DNA from: Nocardiopsis mwathae
Lineage (GTDB): Bacteria > Actinomycetota > Actinomycetes > Streptosporangiales > Streptosporangiaceae
Assembly: GCF_014201195.1 (NCBI RefSeq)
Contig: NZ_JACHDS010000001.1
Span: 5,146,001-5,210,000, forward strand
Direction: 5' to 3'
Length of the DNA: 64,000 bases
Positions within the stretch are counted from its first letter, which is position 1; every line of letters starts with the position of its first letter. The notes below the pieces were generated by a model, which saw nothing but the letters and a program-made list of their open reading frames with translations, was not told where the DNA came from and ran no database searches. Below, one piece after another: positions 52,521 through 61,307 of this stretch. The position numbers were made by a program, and so were the translations under genes.

Positions 52521-53267
52521 GTGCACGTACTGATCCTGGGCGGCACCACCGAGGCCCGCCGCCTGGCCGAGGCCTTGGCGGCCCGAGCGCCGGGCCTGCG
52601 GGTGACGACCTCGCTGGCCGGGCGGGTGGCCGCACCCCGACGGCCACCCGGTGAGGTGCGCGTCGGCGGGTTCGGCGGAGCCGAGGGGCTCGCCGGGTGG
52701 ATGCTCGCACAAGGGGTGGACGCACTCATCGACGCCACCCACCCCTTCGCTCGGACGATCAGCCTGAATGCGGCCCGGGCCGCCCGCATTACCCATGTTC
52801 CCCTGCTGGCGGTGCGGCGCCCGGGGTGGGTCCCCGGCCCCGGGGACACCTGGCATGAGGCCGACTCGCTTGAGGCCGCGGCCCGGCTGCTCCCCGGGCT
52901 CGGCCGCCGCGTGTTCCTCACCACCGGCCGCACCGGCCTGGCCGCCTTCGCCGCGCTGGACGACCTGTGGTTCCTGGCGCGCTCCGTGGAGGCGCCCGCG
53001 GCGCCGTGCCCCCGGCACATGCGGGTGGTGCTCGACCGCGGCCCCTTCACCCTGGACGCGGAGCGGGAGCTGCTGCGCGCGCACCGGATCGACGTTCTGG
53101 TCACCAAGGACAGCGGCGGCGCCGCCACGGCACCCAAGCTCGCGGCGGCGCGCGAGGCGGGGGTGCCGGTCGTCATCGTACGCCGTCCGCCCGCCCCGGA
53201 GGGTGTCCCGGTGGTGCAGGGCCCTGACCAGGCCGCCCGGTGGATCACCGAGTCGGCGCTCGGATGA
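52521..53267 (+). CDS. cobK: Precorrin-6A reductase
   Basis: 248 residues from GTG 52521. The N-terminal Rossmann motif VLILGGTTEARRLAEALAAR, LIDATHPFARTISLNAARAA, FLTTGRTGLAAFAALDD and VTKDSGGAATAPKLAAAREA are diagnostic. NADPH-dependent reduction of precorrin-6A. It converges on cobIJ, with 55 bp between stops, and is divergent from cbiD (62 bp between starts). Confidence 0.96.
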   Translation: MHVLILGGTTEARRLAEALAARAPGLRVTTSLAGRVAAPRRPPGEVRVGGFGGAEGLAGWMLAQGVDALIDATHPFARTISLNAARAARITHVPLLAVRRPGWVPGPGDTWHEADSLEAAARLLPGLGRRVFLTTGRTGLAAFAALDDLWFLARSVEAPAAPCPRHMRVVLDRGPFTLDAERELLRAHRIDVLVTKDSGGAATAPKLAAAREAGVPVVIVRRPPAPEGVPVVQGPDQAARWITESALG

Positions 53268-53322
53268 GCCGTGCGCGGGCGCTCGGCCGAGCGGTGCGCC
53301 CTTCCTCACCGCCCCCGCGCCG

Positions 53323-54828
53323 TCACACCCCGGGGTACCGCCGCGGGGTCCAGACGGCCTGCTCGCCGTCGCCGCGCCGTGCCGTCCGTGTCTGCGACGA
53401 GCCGACCAGCAGGATCGTGCGCATGTCGACCTCGGCCGGGTCCAGATCGGCCAGGCGCACGGTCCGCACCCGCTCCTCCGCGCCGCCCACGTCCCGGGCG
53501 ACCACGACCGGGGTGTCCGGCGCGCGGTGCTCCAGCAGCAGTTCGCGGGCCTTGCCCACCTGCCAGGTGCGGCTGCGCGAGCCGGGGTTGTAGAGGGCGA
53601 GGGCCAGGTCGGCCGATGCCGCGGCGCGCAGCCGCTCGGCGATGACCTCCCACGGTTTGAGTCGGTCGGACAGCGATATCGCCGCGTAGTCGTGGCCGAG
53701 GGGGGCGCCCGCCCGCGCCGCGGCGGCGTTGGCGGCGGTCACACCGGGCAGCACGCGCACCGGCACCTGCGCGTACTCCTCGTGCGCGGCGGCCTCCAGG
53801 ACGGCGGTGGCCATCGCGAAGACCCCCGGGTCGCCGCCCGACACCACCGCCACCCGCCGGCCCTGCAGGGCGAGCTGGAGCGCGAACTCGGCGCGCTCGG
53901 CCTCCACCCGGTTGTCCGAACCGTGGCGGCGCTGCCCCGGCCGCACCGGGACCCGGTCCAGGTAGGTCGTGTAGCCGACGAGGTCGTCCGCGGCGGCCAG
54001 CGCGCCCCGCGACTCGGGGGTGAGCCACAGCGGCCCGGCCGGACCGGTGCCGACCACGACGACCCCGCCCCGCTCCCGGGCGGGCGGCTCCGCGTCGGCC
54101 CGGCTCGGCAGGACGGCGAGCGAGAAGTAGGGCACCGACTCCGGATCCACCTCCGCGAGATCGGCGGTGCGCTCCCCGGCCATGGTGGCCCGCTCGACGT
54201 AGTGTGCCTCGTCGAGCCGGTCGGAGCCCTCCAGTGCCCGGCGCACCTTGGTGAACGTCCGCCCCAGCTTCATGACCACGGCGGGGTCCGTACCGGTGAG
54301 ACGCGCGGCCAGCTCCTCCTCGGGCAGCGTGCCCGGCAGGATCGTCAGCACCTCCTCGCCCTCGGCGAGCGGCGTGCCCAGCCGGGCCGCTGCCGCGCTC
54401 ACCGAGGTCACCCCGGGGATCACCTCGGTGGCGTACCGGTGTGCCAATCGCTTGTGCATGTGCATGTAGGAGCCGTAGAAGAGCGGATCGCCCTCCGCGA
54501 GCACCGCCACCGTCCGGCCCGCGTCGAGGTGTGCGGCCAGCCGGGCCGCCGCTTCGGCGTAGAACTCGTCGATGGCGCCCCGGTAGCCGCCGGGGTGGTC
54601 GGTGGTCTCGGTGGTGACGGGGTAGACCAGCGGCTCCTCGACGTGGTCGGCGCGGATGTGGCGGGCGGCGATCGAGCGGGCGATCGACCGGCCGTGCCGG
54701 GCGCTGTGGTAGGCGACCACGTCGGCCTCGGCGATGGCCTCCACCGCCCGCACGGTCATCAGCGACGGGTCGCCCGGTCCGAGTCCGACGCCGTACAGCC
54801 GCCCGGTCATCTGCTTGTCCCCGCTCAC
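53323..54828 (-). CDS. cobIJ: CobI-CobJ fusion: precorrin-2 C20- and precorrin-3B C17-methyltransferase
   Basis: 501 residues; GTG 54828 overlaps the cobH stop (GTGA). The first methylase (~1-245) has [20 protein letters not shown] and [20 protein letters not shown] (CobI). The second (~260-500) has [40 protein letters not shown] and [20 protein letters not shown] (CobJ). Such fusions are usual in actinomycetes. Translationally coupled with cobH and cobG. Confidence 0.97.
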   Translation of the reverse strand: MSGDKQMTGRLYGVGLGPGDPSLMTVRAVEAIAEADVVAYHSARHGRSIARSIAARHIRADHVEEPLVYPVTTETTDHPGGYRGAIDEFYAEAAARLAAHLDAGRTVAVLAEGDPLFYGSYMHMHKRLAHRYATEVIPGVTSVSAAAARLGTPLAEGEEVLTILPGTLPEEELAARLTGTDPAVVMKLGRTFTKVRRALEGSDRLDEAHYVERATMAGERTADLAEVDPESVPYFSLAVLPSRADAEPPARERGGVVVVGTGPAGPLWLTPESRGALAAADDLVGYTTYLDRVPVRPGQRRHGSDNRVEAERAEFALQLALQGRRVAVVSGGDPGVFAMATAVLEAAAHEEYAQVPVRVLPGVTAANAAAARAGAPLGHDYAAISLSDRLKPWEVIAERLRAAASADLALALYNPGSRSRTWQVGKARELLLEHRAPDTPVVVARDVGGAEERVRTVRLADLDPAEVDMRTILLVGSSQTRTARRGDGEQAVWTPRRYPGV

Positions 54829-55520
54829 TCTTCCTCGCTCGCGATCGCGTTGATGGCCGCCGCCGCCATGGCGCTGCCGCCCCGCCGACCGCGGACGACC
54901 AGGTTCTCCAGGGCGGAGGGGTGGGCGGCCAGCGCCTCCTTCGACTCGGCGGCGCCGATGAAGCCCACGGGCACGCCGATGACCGCGGCCGGGCGGGGCG
55001 CACCCTCCTCGATCATCTCCAGGAGGCGGAAGAGCGCCGTGGGCGCGTTGCCGACGGCCACGACCGCGCCCTCCAGCCGGTCCCGCCACAGCTCCAGGGC
55101 GGCGGCGCTGCGCGTGGTGCCCAGCCGCGCGGCCATCCCCGGAACCCCGGGGTCGGCGAGCGTGCAGACCACGTCGTTGTCGGCGGGCAGCCGCTTGCGG
55201 GTCACACCGCTGGCGACCATGGCGGCGTCGCACAGGATCGGCGCACCCGCCAGCAGCGCCTCGCGGGCACGGGCGACCACACCGGGGGTGTAGGTGATGT
55301 CGCGGACGAGGTCGACCATCCCGCAGGCGTGGATCATCCGGACCGCGACCCGGCCGACGTCGTCGGGCAGGGCCGCGAGGTCCGCCTCCGCGCGGATGGT
55401 GGCAAAGGACCGGCGGTAGATGGCCGCTCCGTCCTTCTCGTACTCCAACAGGGTTCTCCCATCCGACACCGCGCTGCCGTCCGGCACCGGGCTCTCGTCC
55501 AACACTGCGTTCCCACTCAT
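54825..55520 (-). CDS. cobH: Precorrin-8X methylmutase
   Basis: 231 residues. Core motifs: [20 protein letters not shown] (catalytic His), [40 protein letters not shown] and [16 protein letters not shown]. It moves the C11 methyl group to C12, forming hydrogenobyrinate. Overlaps cobG at its start and cobIJ at its end. Confidence 0.97.
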   Translation of the reverse strand: MSGNAVLDESPVPDGSAVSDGRTLLEYEKDGAAIYRRSFATIRAEADLAALPDDVGRVAVRMIHACGMVDLVRDITYTPGVVARAREALLAGAPILCDAAMVASGVTRKRLPADNDVVCTLADPGVPGMAARLGTTRSAAALELWRDRLEGAVVAVGNAPTALFRLLEMIEEGAPRPAAVIGVPVGFIGAAESKEALAAHPSALENLVVRGRRGGSAMAAAAINAIASEEE

Positions 55521-56830
55521 CCGTCCAGGCCCGCGACGCGGGCGGCCGCCACGGCGGCGGCGAGTTCCGAAGGGTCGGCGATCGTCGCCCCGGTGTAGTG
55601 GCGACCACCCCGGACGACGGCGACCCCGTAGCCGCCCGGTGCGGCCACCACGTCCACGTGGTCCCCGCGCGGTCGGCCGCAGCGGCGATCACACCCGGAC
55701 CAGTACACCGGCAGCGCGCCGCCGGTACGCGGGGCCCCGCCGGTGTGGAGCGCCGCGTCCGCGCGCACATCCGCCAGCGACCTGGCGCAGCCCGGGTGCC
55801 CGACGCAGGCGCCGACGCCGAGCAGGGGCGAGGAGGAGTCGGTGATCAGGCCGGCGGCGGCGAGGCGGGTGAGCGCGGCGGCAGGGGACCCGGGCAGGAC
55901 CGCCCCGCGCCACGGGGTCAGGCGCAGCTCCCGGTGGGCGGCGGCGGTGAGCTCCGCCCACTGCGCGGCGGAGAACCGGCCGAGAGGAGCGAGGACGGAG
56001 ATCGCCGTGGCGCCGTCAGGGTCGGCGCCGCCGGAGCCGGTGACGACGCCCGGCGGCGGCGCGTGCCCCACCGGCATCGCGGGTCGGGCCCCCACCGCGG
56101 CCGGGACGCCCCGGCCCCGCAGCAGCCGGACCACCTCCCCCACGCCCCCGGGCAGTTCGGAGACCCGCCAGGCGCGCCCGTCGGCGGCCTCCAGGAAGGC
56201 CTCCGCGGCGAGCAGGGCGAGCCGGGGCGCGTCCTGGACGTCCCGGGCGTCCACGTGCAGGACACCGGTGTCCCCGACCAGCAGCCGCGCGCCACCGTCC
56301 GGCGCCGCGCGCAGCGTGACGTCGGCGGCGAGTGCGGCCACGTCCCCGCGACCGTCGTCGAGGGCGAACAGGAACCGCCCGGACAAGCCACCGGCGGCTT
56401 CGCTCCCGCACAGCATGCGGTCCAGGGCGCCCAGCCACTGCCGCACGTCGAGGTGCCCGCGCCCGTCGAGCCCGGAGAGCGGAGAGGCGACGATGTTGCG
56501 CACGCGCTCGTTGCGGTGCGAGGGCAGCAGTCCGGCGGCGTCGAGCCGGGCCGCCAGCTCCCGGACGCACCCCGCGTCCAGGCCGCGCAGCTGCACGTTG
56601 CCCCGCGACGTCAGATGCAGCTCCCCGTCGCCGAGATCCCGCGCGGCGCGGCCGAGCGCCCCGGCCTGGTCGAGGCGCAGCACTCCCCCGGGGATCCGGA
56701 CCCGGGCCAGTGCCCCGTCGTCCGCGGCGTGCAGCCGCAGCGTTCCCGGGCAGGCGTCACCGCGGTCCCGTGCGGTCGGAACGGCCGGGGGCGGGGGGTG
56801 GTCGGGAGGTGTGCGCACGGCGGCGAGCAT
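55517..56830 (-). CDS. cobG: Precorrin-3B synthase (CobG)
   Basis: 437 residues from ATG 56830; the long upstream frame is antisense to the riboswitch and is ignored. Sulfite/nitrite-reductase-like halves: [14 protein letters not shown] and a second repeat, then [4Fe-4S]/sirohaem-type cysteines in [18 protein letters not shown] and [11 protein letters not shown]. It performs the O2-dependent ring contraction step of the aerobic pathway. No strong ribosome binding site is visible, so the start is moderately certain. Confidence 0.93.
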   Translation of the reverse strand: MLAAVRTPPDHPPPPAVPTARDRGDACPGTLRLHAADDGALARVRIPGGVLRLDQAGALGRAARDLGDGELHLTSRGNVQLRGLDAGCVRELAARLDAAGLLPSHRNERVRNIVASPLSGLDGRGHLDVRQWLGALDRMLCGSEAAGGLSGRFLFALDDGRGDVAALAADVTLRAAPDGGARLLVGDTGVLHVDARDVQDAPRLALLAAEAFLEAADGRAWRVSELPGGVGEVVRLLRGRGVPAAVGARPAMPVGHAPPPGVVTGSGGADPDGATAISVLAPLGRFSAAQWAELTAAAHRELRLTPWRGAVLPGSPAAALTRLAAAGLITDSSSPLLGVGACVGHPGCARSLADVRADAALHTGGAPRTGGALPVYWSGCDRRCGRPRGDHVDVVAAPGGYGVAVVRGGRHYTGATIADPSELAAAVAAARVAGLDG

Positions 56831-56889
56831 ACCGACCCGCGCACCGGCCCTCTTCCCCCGCACGGCCCCGGTGGCCCTTACTATGCTCG

Positions 56890-57056
56890 CGGTGGATCGT
56901 CCGATCCGCCCTCGCCACAGACGGCGCAGGGGAGGAAGCCCGGTGCGACTCCGGCGCGGTCCCGCCACTGTGAGCCCGCCCCACCGGGGAGGGTGAGCCA
57001 GGAACTCCCGCCGTCCGACACCGCCCGGGGCGCGGACACCCCGAGGAAGGCCGACG
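56890..57056 (+). promoter_or_regulatory. Cobalamin riboswitch upstream of cobN
   Basis: Contains the class signature in order: GGGAGGAAGCCCGGTG, CGACTCCGGCGCGGTCCCGC and the B12 box GCCACTGT (56965-56972), then GAGCCAGGAACTCCCGCC. The expression platform probably uses the segment GCCCGGGGCGCGGACACCCC before the GAGGAAGG ribosome binding site (57044-57051), masking translation start when adenosylcobalamin is bound. Confidence 0.92.
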
Positions 57057-57060
57057 CAGC

Positions 57061-60000
57061 ATGCAGCATTCAGCCGGGGCACCGTCCCCGCACCCCCGTA
57101 TCCTGCTCCTGTCGACATCCGACACCGACCTGCTCAGCGCCCGCGCGGCCGGCGGCCCGGTGTCCTACCGCTTCGCCAACCCGAGCCGGCTCGACCTCGG
57201 CGACCTGCCCGGCCTCCTCGACGGTGTCGACCTGGTCGTCGTGCGCCTCCTCGGCGGCATCCGCGCGTGGCAGGACGGACTCGACCTGCTGCTGGCCGAC
57301 GGCCGCCCGATCGTCGTCCTCACCGGTGAACAGGCCCCCGACGCCCAGCTGATGGCCACTTCCACGGTCGCCGTGGGCATCGCCGCCGAGGCCCACGCCT
57401 ACCTCGCGCACGGCGGCCCCGCCAACCTGGAGCAGCTCGCCCGCTTCCTCTCCGACACGGTCCTGCTCACCGGCCACGGGTTCGAGGCGCCGACGCCCGC
57501 CCCCACCTGGGGGCCGCTGGAGCGCTCCGCGCGGGAGGGCGCCGACGGCCCCACCATCGCCGTCGTCTACTACCGGGCCCACCACATGAGCGGCAACACC
57601 GCCTTCGTCGACGCCCTGTGCCAGGCCATCGAGGACGCGGGCGGGCGGCCGCTCCCGCTGTACGTCGCCTCCCTGCGCGCACCCGAACCCGAGCTGGTCG
57701 CCACGCTGCGCGACGCCGACGCCATCGTGACCACCGTCCTGGCCGCGGGCGGCACCCGGCCCGCCGAGGCGTCGGCCGGCGGCGACGACGAGTCCTGGGA
57801 CGCCGGTGCCCTGGCCGCGCTGGACGTGCCGATCCTCCAGGCCCTGTGCCTGACCGGATCGCGGGCGGACTGGGCGGAGAACGACGAGGGCGTCTCGCCG
57901 CTGGACGCCGCCAGCCAGATCGCCGTCCCCGAGTTCGACGGGCGGCTGATCACCGTTCCGTTCTCCTTCAAGGAGTTCGACGCCGACGGCCTGCCCGCCT
58001 ACGTCACCGACCCGGAGCGCACGGCCCGGGTGGCCGAGACCGCGGTGCGCCACGCGCGCCTGCGCCACGTCCCGGCCGCGGAGAAGCGCGTGGCCCTGGT
58101 GCTGTCCGCCTACCCGACCAAGCACTCCCGGATCGGCAACGCGGTCGGCCTCGACACCCCGGCCAGCGCCGTGGCCCTCCTGCGCCGGCTGCGGGACGAG
58201 GGCTACGACTTCGGCGACGCGGACGTTCCGGGCCTGGCCTCCGGCGACGGCGACGAGCTGATCCGCGCGCTGATCGAGGCGGGCGGCCACGACCGGGAGT
58301 GGCTCACCGACGAGCAGTTGGCCCGCAACCCGGTCCGCATCCCGGCGGCGGACTACCGGCGCTGGTACGCCACGCTCCCAGAGGAACTGCGCACCTCAGT
58401 GGAGGAGCACTGGGGCCCGCCCCCCGGCGAGATGTTCGTCGACCGCAGCCGCGACCCGGAGGGCGACATCGTCCTGGCGGCACTGCGCCACGGGAACCTG
58501 CTGATCCTCATCCAGCCGCCGCGCGGCTTCGGTGAGAACCCGATCGCCATCTACCACGACCCCGACCTGCCGCCCTCGCACCACTACCTGGCCGCCTACC
58601 GGTGGATCGCCGCCTCCCGCGCCGACGGCGGCTTCGGCGCCGACGCCATGATCCACCTCGGCAAGCACGGCAATCTGGAGTGGCTGCCGGGCAAGAACGC
58701 CGGCCTGTCCGCGGCATGCGGCCCCGACGCCGCCCTCGGCGGCGTTCCGCTGATCTACCCCTTCCTGGTCAACGACCCGGGCGAGGGAACCCAGGCCAAG
58801 CGCCGCGTCCACGCCACACTCGTCGACCACCTGGTGCCGCCGATGGCCCGCGCCGACTCCTACGGCGACATCGCGCGCCTGGAGCAGCTACTCGACGAGT
58901 ACGCGCAGATCTCCACCATGGACCCGGCGAAGCTCCCGGCGATCCGCGCCCAGATCTGGACCCTCATCCAGGCCGCCAGGCTCGACCACGACCTGGGGCT
59001 GGAGGACCGCCCGGACGACGACGGGTTCGACGACTTCCTCCTGCACGTCGACGGCTGGCTGTGCGAGGTGAAGGACGCCCAGATCCGCGACGGACTGCAC
59101 GTCCTCGGCGCCCCGCCGGCGGGGGAGAACCGGGTCGACCTGGTCCTCGCGATCCTCCGGGCCCGCCAGATCTGGGGCGGCACCACGGCCCTGCCCGGCC
59201 TTCGCGAAGCCCTCGGTCTCGACGAGTCGGCGGCGACCCGGACCGCGGCCGACCGGGCGGAGGAGACGGCCCGCTCCCTGGTGCAGGCGATGGAGGACGC
59301 GGACTGGGACCCGGGGGCCGTGCCTAGGGAGCACGGCGAACAGGTCGCCGCGGTGCTGGAGTTCGCCGCCCGCGAGGTGGTGCCGCGCCTGTCCGCGACC
59401 ACCGCCGAGATCGACCACGCCGTCCACGCCCTGAACGGCGGCTTCGTCCCGGCGGGGCCGTCCGGCTCCCCGCTCCGCGGCCTGGTCAACGTCCTGCCGA
59501 CCGGCCGCAACTTCTACTCCGTCGACCCCAAGGCCGTCCCGTCCCGCCTGGCCTGGGAGACGGGCCAGGCCCTGGCCGACTCGCTGCTGGAGCGCTACCG
59601 TGCCGACAACGGGGACTGGCCGACCTCGGTCGGACTCTCCCTCTGGGGCACCAGCGCGATGCGCACGGCAGGCGACGACATCGCCGAGGCGCTCGCGCTG
59701 CTGGGGATCCGCCCGGTCTGGGACGACGCCTCGCGCCGCGTCACCGGCCTGGAACCCGTCCCGGCCGAGGAACTGGGCCGCCCCCGCATCGACGTCACCC
59801 TGCGCATCTCCGGCTTCTTCCGCGACGCGTTCCCGCACACGATCGGCCTGCTGGACGACGCGGTGCGCATGGCGGCGTCCCTGGACGAACCCGCCGAGGC
59901 CAACCACGTGCGCGCGCACGTCCGCGCCGACCTGGCCGAGCACGGCGACGAGCGCCGCGCCACCACCCGCATCTTCGGTTCCCGGCCCGGCACCTACGGC

Positions 60001-60687
60001 GCGGGCCTGCTCCAGCTCATCGACTCCCGCGACTGGCGCACCGACGCCGACCTCGCCGAGGTCTACACGGTCTGGGGCGGCTACGCCTACGGCCGGGAAC
60101 TCGACGGCCGCCCGGCCCGGGAGGAGATGGAGACGGCGTACCGGCGCATCGCGGTCGCGGCGAAGAACACCGACACCCGCGAGCACGACATCGCCGACTC
60201 CGACGATTACTTCCAGTACCACGGCGGCATGGTCGCCACGGTCCGCGCGCTGCGGGGAACCGCCCCCGAGGCCTACATCGGCGACTCCACTCGCCCGGAG
60301 ACGGTCCGCACCCGCACCCTGGTGGAGGAGACCTCCCGGGTGTTCCGCGCCCGCGTGGTCAACCCCAAGTGGATCGAGGCGATGCGCCGCCACGGCTACA
60401 AGGGGGCCTTCGAACTCGCCGCGACGGTGGACTACCTGTTCGGCTACGACGCCACGACGGGCGTCGTGGCGGACTGGATGTACGACAAGCTCACCGAGAC
60501 CTACGTGCTGGACCCGGCCAACCGCGAGTTCCTGCAGGAGGCCAACCCCTGGGCCCTGCACGGCATCGCCGAGCGGCTGCTGGAGGCGGAGTCGCGCGGC
60601 ATGTGGGCGAAGCCGGACCCGCAGGTGCTGGACGCCCTGCGGGAGGTCTACCTGGCGACCGAGGGAGACCTCGAAGGGGACGAATGA
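57061..60687 (+). CDS. cobN: Aerobic cobaltochelatase subunit CobN
   Basis: 1208 residues from ATG 57061. Near the start: VVVRLLGGIRAWQDGLD. The core has YPTKHSRIGNAVGLDTPASA, MIHLGKHGNLEWLPGKNAGL, YPFLVNDPGEGTQAKRR, and late FGSRPGTYGAGLLQLIDSRD and FQYHGGMVATVRALRG, all CobN/BchH signatures. It inserts cobalt into hydrogenobyrinate a,c-diamide with CobS/CobT or ChlID-type AAA partners, none of which is in the window. Controlled by the riboswitch directly upstream; ends in the hairpin at 60690-60733. Confidence 0.98.
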   Translation: MQHSAGAPSPHPRILLLSTSDTDLLSARAAGGPVSYRFANPSRLDLGDLPGLLDGVDLVVVRLLGGIRAWQDGLDLLLADGRPIVVLTGEQAPDAQLMATSTVAVGIAAEAHAYLAHGGPANLEQLARFLSDTVLLTGHGFEAPTPAPTWGPLERSAREGADGPTIAVVYYRAHHMSGNTAFVDALCQAIEDAGGRPLPLYVASLRAPEPELVATLRDADAIVTTVLAAGGTRPAEASAGGDDESWDAGALAALDVPILQALCLTGSRADWAENDEGVSPLDAASQIAVPEFDGRLITVPFSFKEFDADGLPAYVTDPERTARVAETAVRHARLRHVPAAEKRVALVLSAYPTKHSRIGNAVGLDTPASAVALLRRLRDEGYDFGDADVPGLASGDGDELIRALIEAGGHDREWLTDEQLARNPVRIPAADYRRWYATLPEELRTSVEEHWGPPPGEMFVDRSRDPEGDIVLAALRHGNLLILIQPPRGFGENPIAIYHDPDLPPSHHYLAAYRWIAASRADGGFGADAMIHLGKHGNLEWLPGKNAGLSAACGPDAALGGVPLIYPFLVNDPGEGTQAKRRVHATLVDHLVPPMARADSYGDIARLEQLLDEYAQISTMDPAKLPAIRAQIWTLIQAARLDHDLGLEDRPDDDGFDDFLLHVDGWLCEVKDAQIRDGLHVLGAPPAGENRVDLVLAILRARQIWGGTTALPGLREALGLDESAATRTAADRAEETARSLVQAMEDADWDPGAVPREHGEQVAAVLEFAAREVVPRLSATTAEIDHAVHALNGGFVPAGPSGSPLRGLVNVLPTGRNFYSVDPKAVPSRLAWETGQALADSLLERYRADNGDWPTSVGLSLWGTSAMRTAGDDIAEALALLGIRPVWDDASRRVTGLEPVPAEELGRPRIDVTLRISGFFRDAFPHTIGLLDDAVRMAASLDEPAEANHVRAHVRADLAEHGDERRATTRIFGSRPGTYGAGLLQLIDSRDWRTDADLAEVYTVWGGYAYGRELDGRPAREEMETAYRRIAVAAKNTDTREHDIADSDDYFQYHGGMVATVRALRGTAPEAYIGDSTRPETVRTRTLVEETSRVFRARVVNPKWIEAMRRHGYKGAFELAATVDYLFGYDATTGVVADWMYDKLTETYVLDPANREFLQEANPWALHGIAERLLEAESRGMWAKPDPQVLDALREVYLATEGDLEGDE

Positions 60688-60689
60688 GC

Positions 60690-60733
60690 AGGCCCCCCGG
60701 CATGCACGCGTCCGCGTGCATGCCGGGGGGCCT
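60690..60733 (+). terminator. Very long perfect hairpin after cobN
   Basis: 21-bp arms (60690-60710 and 60713-60733) with two unpaired bases, three bases past the cobN stop. It contains GCATGCACGCG. No T run follows; probably a factor-independent high-GC terminator. Confidence 0.85.
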
Positions 60734-60797
60734 CCTGCTACTTGCTACTACTTGAGTAGGAGCCAGGGCATCCGTGCCCGCTCCGCGAAACGACGAA

Positions 60798-60825
60798 GGC
60801 CCGAACCACGCACCTGGTCCGGGCC
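60798..60825 (-). terminator. Terminator of tRNA-Ser(GGA)
   Basis: GGCCCGAACCA/TGGTCCGGGCC 11-bp stem with one A/C mismatch, 21 bp past the 3' end of the tRNA on the minus strand. Confidence 0.7.
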
Positions 60826-60846
60826 CTCGTTCTGCCTACTAGAGGC

Positions 60847-60934
60847 TGGCGGAGGATACGAGATTCGAACTCGTGAGGGGTTGCCCCCAACACGCTTTCC
60901 AAGCGTGCGCCCTAGGCCTCTAGGCGAATCCTCC
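60847..60934 (-). tRNA. tRNA-Ser (anticodon GGA)
   Basis: Minus strand: acceptor GGAGGAT pairs with ATCCTCC; anticodon stem CACGC/GCGTG around TTGGAAA gives GGA. A long variable arm and GAGTTCGAATCTC T-arm are present. CCA is encoded at 60847-60849. It reads UCU/UCC codons. Confidence 0.97.
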
Positions 60935-61063
60935 GCAGACCACTCTACAGGGGGATCGGAGGTGCTTCGAACGCTTTCGGGGTGGTCCGGGTGTGTGGCG
61001 GGCGGGGATCCCGGGGAGTGGCGGGCTGTCGGCGACGGGGGTACGCAGGGGTCCGCCGTGTCC

Positions 61064-61069
61064 TATAGA
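61064..61069 (+). promoter_or_regulatory. Possible -10 element of the SRP RNA gene
   Basis: TATAGA lies 7 bases before the inferred RNA start at about 61076. No convincing -35 is visible. Confidence 0.4.
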
Positions 61070-61075
61070 CTTTCG

Positions 61076-61170
61076 GGCAGACCCCTCGTGCGGCGTCATC
61101 TTATGAACCTCCCCAGGGCCGGAAGGCAGCAAGGATAAGTAAGCTCTGGCGGGTGCGCGGGGGGTCCTTT
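61076..61170 (+). ncRNA. ffs: Signal recognition particle RNA (small bacterial 4.5S type)
   Basis: The universal SRP domain is present: GAACCTCCCCAGGGCCGGAA with GGCAGCAAGGATAAG and the pairing GCTCTGGCGGGTG. Outer helix arms GACCCC (61080-61085) and GGGGTC (61161-61166) close it, followed by CTTTTCTTT as terminator. It guides membrane-protein targeting with Ffh. Position between tRNA-Ser and dnaX is typical. Confidence 0.95.
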
Positions 61171-61307
61171 TCTTTCCCCGGACCGGGGTTTCCCGCCTCC
61201 CCTCTTTCCCGTGTGCCCTCCCCGCTTTCCGCCGGATCCGGCGCGGGGTGTCACGGTGACACGGTTCAATGGGGGCGTGGACGTGCGGAGGGAGAAGTGA
61301 ACGCGCC

